Shown here: positions 50,338 to 50,928 of the stretch, piece by piece
Layout of the letters: the number at the start of each line of letters is the position of its first letter
Numbering within the stretch: the stretch's first letter is position 1
Assembly: GCA_036645575.1 (NCBI GenBank)
Contig: JAVXNW010000003.1
Coordinates: 1 to 50,928 of the forward strand
DNA length: 50,928 nucleotides
Reading direction: 5' to 3'
DNA from: JAVXNW01 sp036645575
Lineage (GTDB): Bacteria; Bacillota; Clostridia; Christensenellales; Aristaeellaceae
Made by a program: the position numbers and the translations under genes
The notes under the pieces: generated by a model
Databases searched by the model: none
Told to the model about the DNA's origin: nothing
Seen by the model: the letters and a program-made list of their open reading frames with translations, nothing else

Positions 50338-50928
50338 GCGTTTTTCTCCTTTTGCCGTAGCTTTTCAAACTGCCCTACCGGCATGGGTTTGGCAAATACG
50401 TAGCCCTGCACCATGTCGCATTTGACACCATGCAAATACTCCACCCATTCGAGCGTCTCGATGCCCTCTGAAACGGTTTGCATGTTGAGCTTCTTGGCCA
50501 GATCCACAATGTTCCCGACCACGTAGCGGCTTTGGGTGTCGTCCGCGTTCTTGCTGTAAAAAAACGACCGATCCAGCTTCAGGGTATCCACCGGTATATC
50601 CTTGAGCAGGTTGAGGGAGGAGTAGCCGCTGCCGAAATCGTCCAGCGAGCAGGTGAACCCGACCTGCTTCATCTTGTCGATCACCTCGCAGAGCTTGGCC
50701 ACATCGTCAAATACGGTGCTTTCGGTGAGCTCAATCTCCAAAAGGTTGGCCGGAAAATGATAGCGGTGAAAGATTTCCTTATATCGCTCTAAAAAGTCCG
50801 GATCGTTCAAATGCACCCGGGACATGTTCACCGAAATTGGCACGGGCGCGACGCCGGTGTCCTGCCACATCTGTTGCAGCTTGCAGACCTGCTCGAATAT
50901 GTAGAGGTCGATCTTCACCACAAAGCCG
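50334..50928 (-). CDS. EAL-domain (c-di-GMP phosphodiesterase) protein, 5' end beyond the window
   Basis: The frame stays open to the window edge, so only the last 198 residues are seen. They are the C-terminal two thirds of an EAL domain that would hydrolyse c-di-GMP to pGpG. Visible catalytic and substrate motifs are NMSRVHL, ELTES, DDFGSGYSSL, LKLDRSF, SEGIET and the final QGYVFAKPMP, all intact; the EAL triplet itself lies beyond the edge. The stop overlaps the start of the solute-binding fusion lipoprotein, so the two are translated together. Other domains (GGDEF, PAS, membrane helices) may precede it. Confidence 0.93.
   Translation of the reverse strand, partial: GFVVKIDLYIFEQVCKLQQMWQDTGVAPVPISVNMSRVHLNDPDFLERYKEIFHRYHFPANLLEIELTESTVFDDVAKLCEVIDKMKQVGFTCSLDDFGSGYSSLNLLKDIPVDTLKLDRSFFYSKNADDTQSRYVVGNIVDLAKKLNMQTVSEGIETLEWVEYLHGVKCDMVQGYVFAKPMPVGQFEKLRQKEKNA

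Overview
The window is GC-rich, densely coded bacterial DNA. AGGAGG-type ribosome sites, TTGACA/TATAAT-like promoters, a divIB-ftsA-ftsZ cluster, yceD-rpmF, LytTR and OmpR two-component systems and a BMP-type nucleoside transporter all point to a high-GC Firmicute, most likely class Clostridia. Nothing here fixes the genus. I see no rRNA, tRNA, CRISPR array, prophage or transposase.

Layout. 1-3871: the cell-division genes ftsQ/divIB, ftsA-like and ftsZ, closed by a strong terminator. 4036-8094: a carbohydrate ABC importer (binding protein and two permeases, no ATPase) with a TIM-barrel sugar isomerase, probably one operon. 8107-11211 (minus): a secreted protein of about eleven Big2 domains ending in an 18-bp minisatellite. 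11369-14528: pta, ackA, then yceD-rpmF from a consensus promoter. 14678-15673 (minus): a D-allulose 3-epimerase-like gene. 15764-18952: an unknown membrane protein, an Mrp-type Fe-S ATPase, a VTT membrane protein and deoC. 19126-23983: a large secreted subtilase/BspA-LRR/Big2 mosaic and a PAP2 phosphatase. 24195-27820 (minus): an MFS carrier and an OmpR-type regulator/kinase pair.

28034-38245 is a coherent catabolic locus. A LacI-type regulator has a perfect palindrome in its own leader. It is followed by a BMP-family nucleoside-binding protein, an ABC ATPase, two permeases, a nucleoside hydrolase, two M20 metallohydrolases and a GATase1-like protein, several with overlapping stop and start codons. 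The likely role is nucleoside (or ribosyl-compound) uptake, cleavage and further hydrolysis. After it come an SDR gene split by a one-base frameshift at an A7 tract and a MATE exporter.

40944-41643 (minus) holds two small paralogous Cys-rich proteins of unknown function. 41914-50928 is a signalling island: a SnoaL/PAS/PAS/GGDEF/GAF diguanylate cyclase next to a membrane sensor, a LytTR regulator with a GHKL kinase, and a truncated EAL gene coupled to a lipoprotein that joins a solute-binding domain to a 5'-nucleotidase C-terminal domain.

A 52-bp palindromic repeat occurs three times (18949, 23980, 48348). One copy is split by a 112-bp self-complementary insert, and two copies supply the stop codon of the gene before them. 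The most interesting items are this repeat family, the binding-protein/nucleotidase fusion beside EAL, the A7 frameshift that exactly matches a -1 slippery heptamer, the LacI palindrome with the duplicated 38-bp element downstream, and the nucleoside locus with its unassigned hydrolases.
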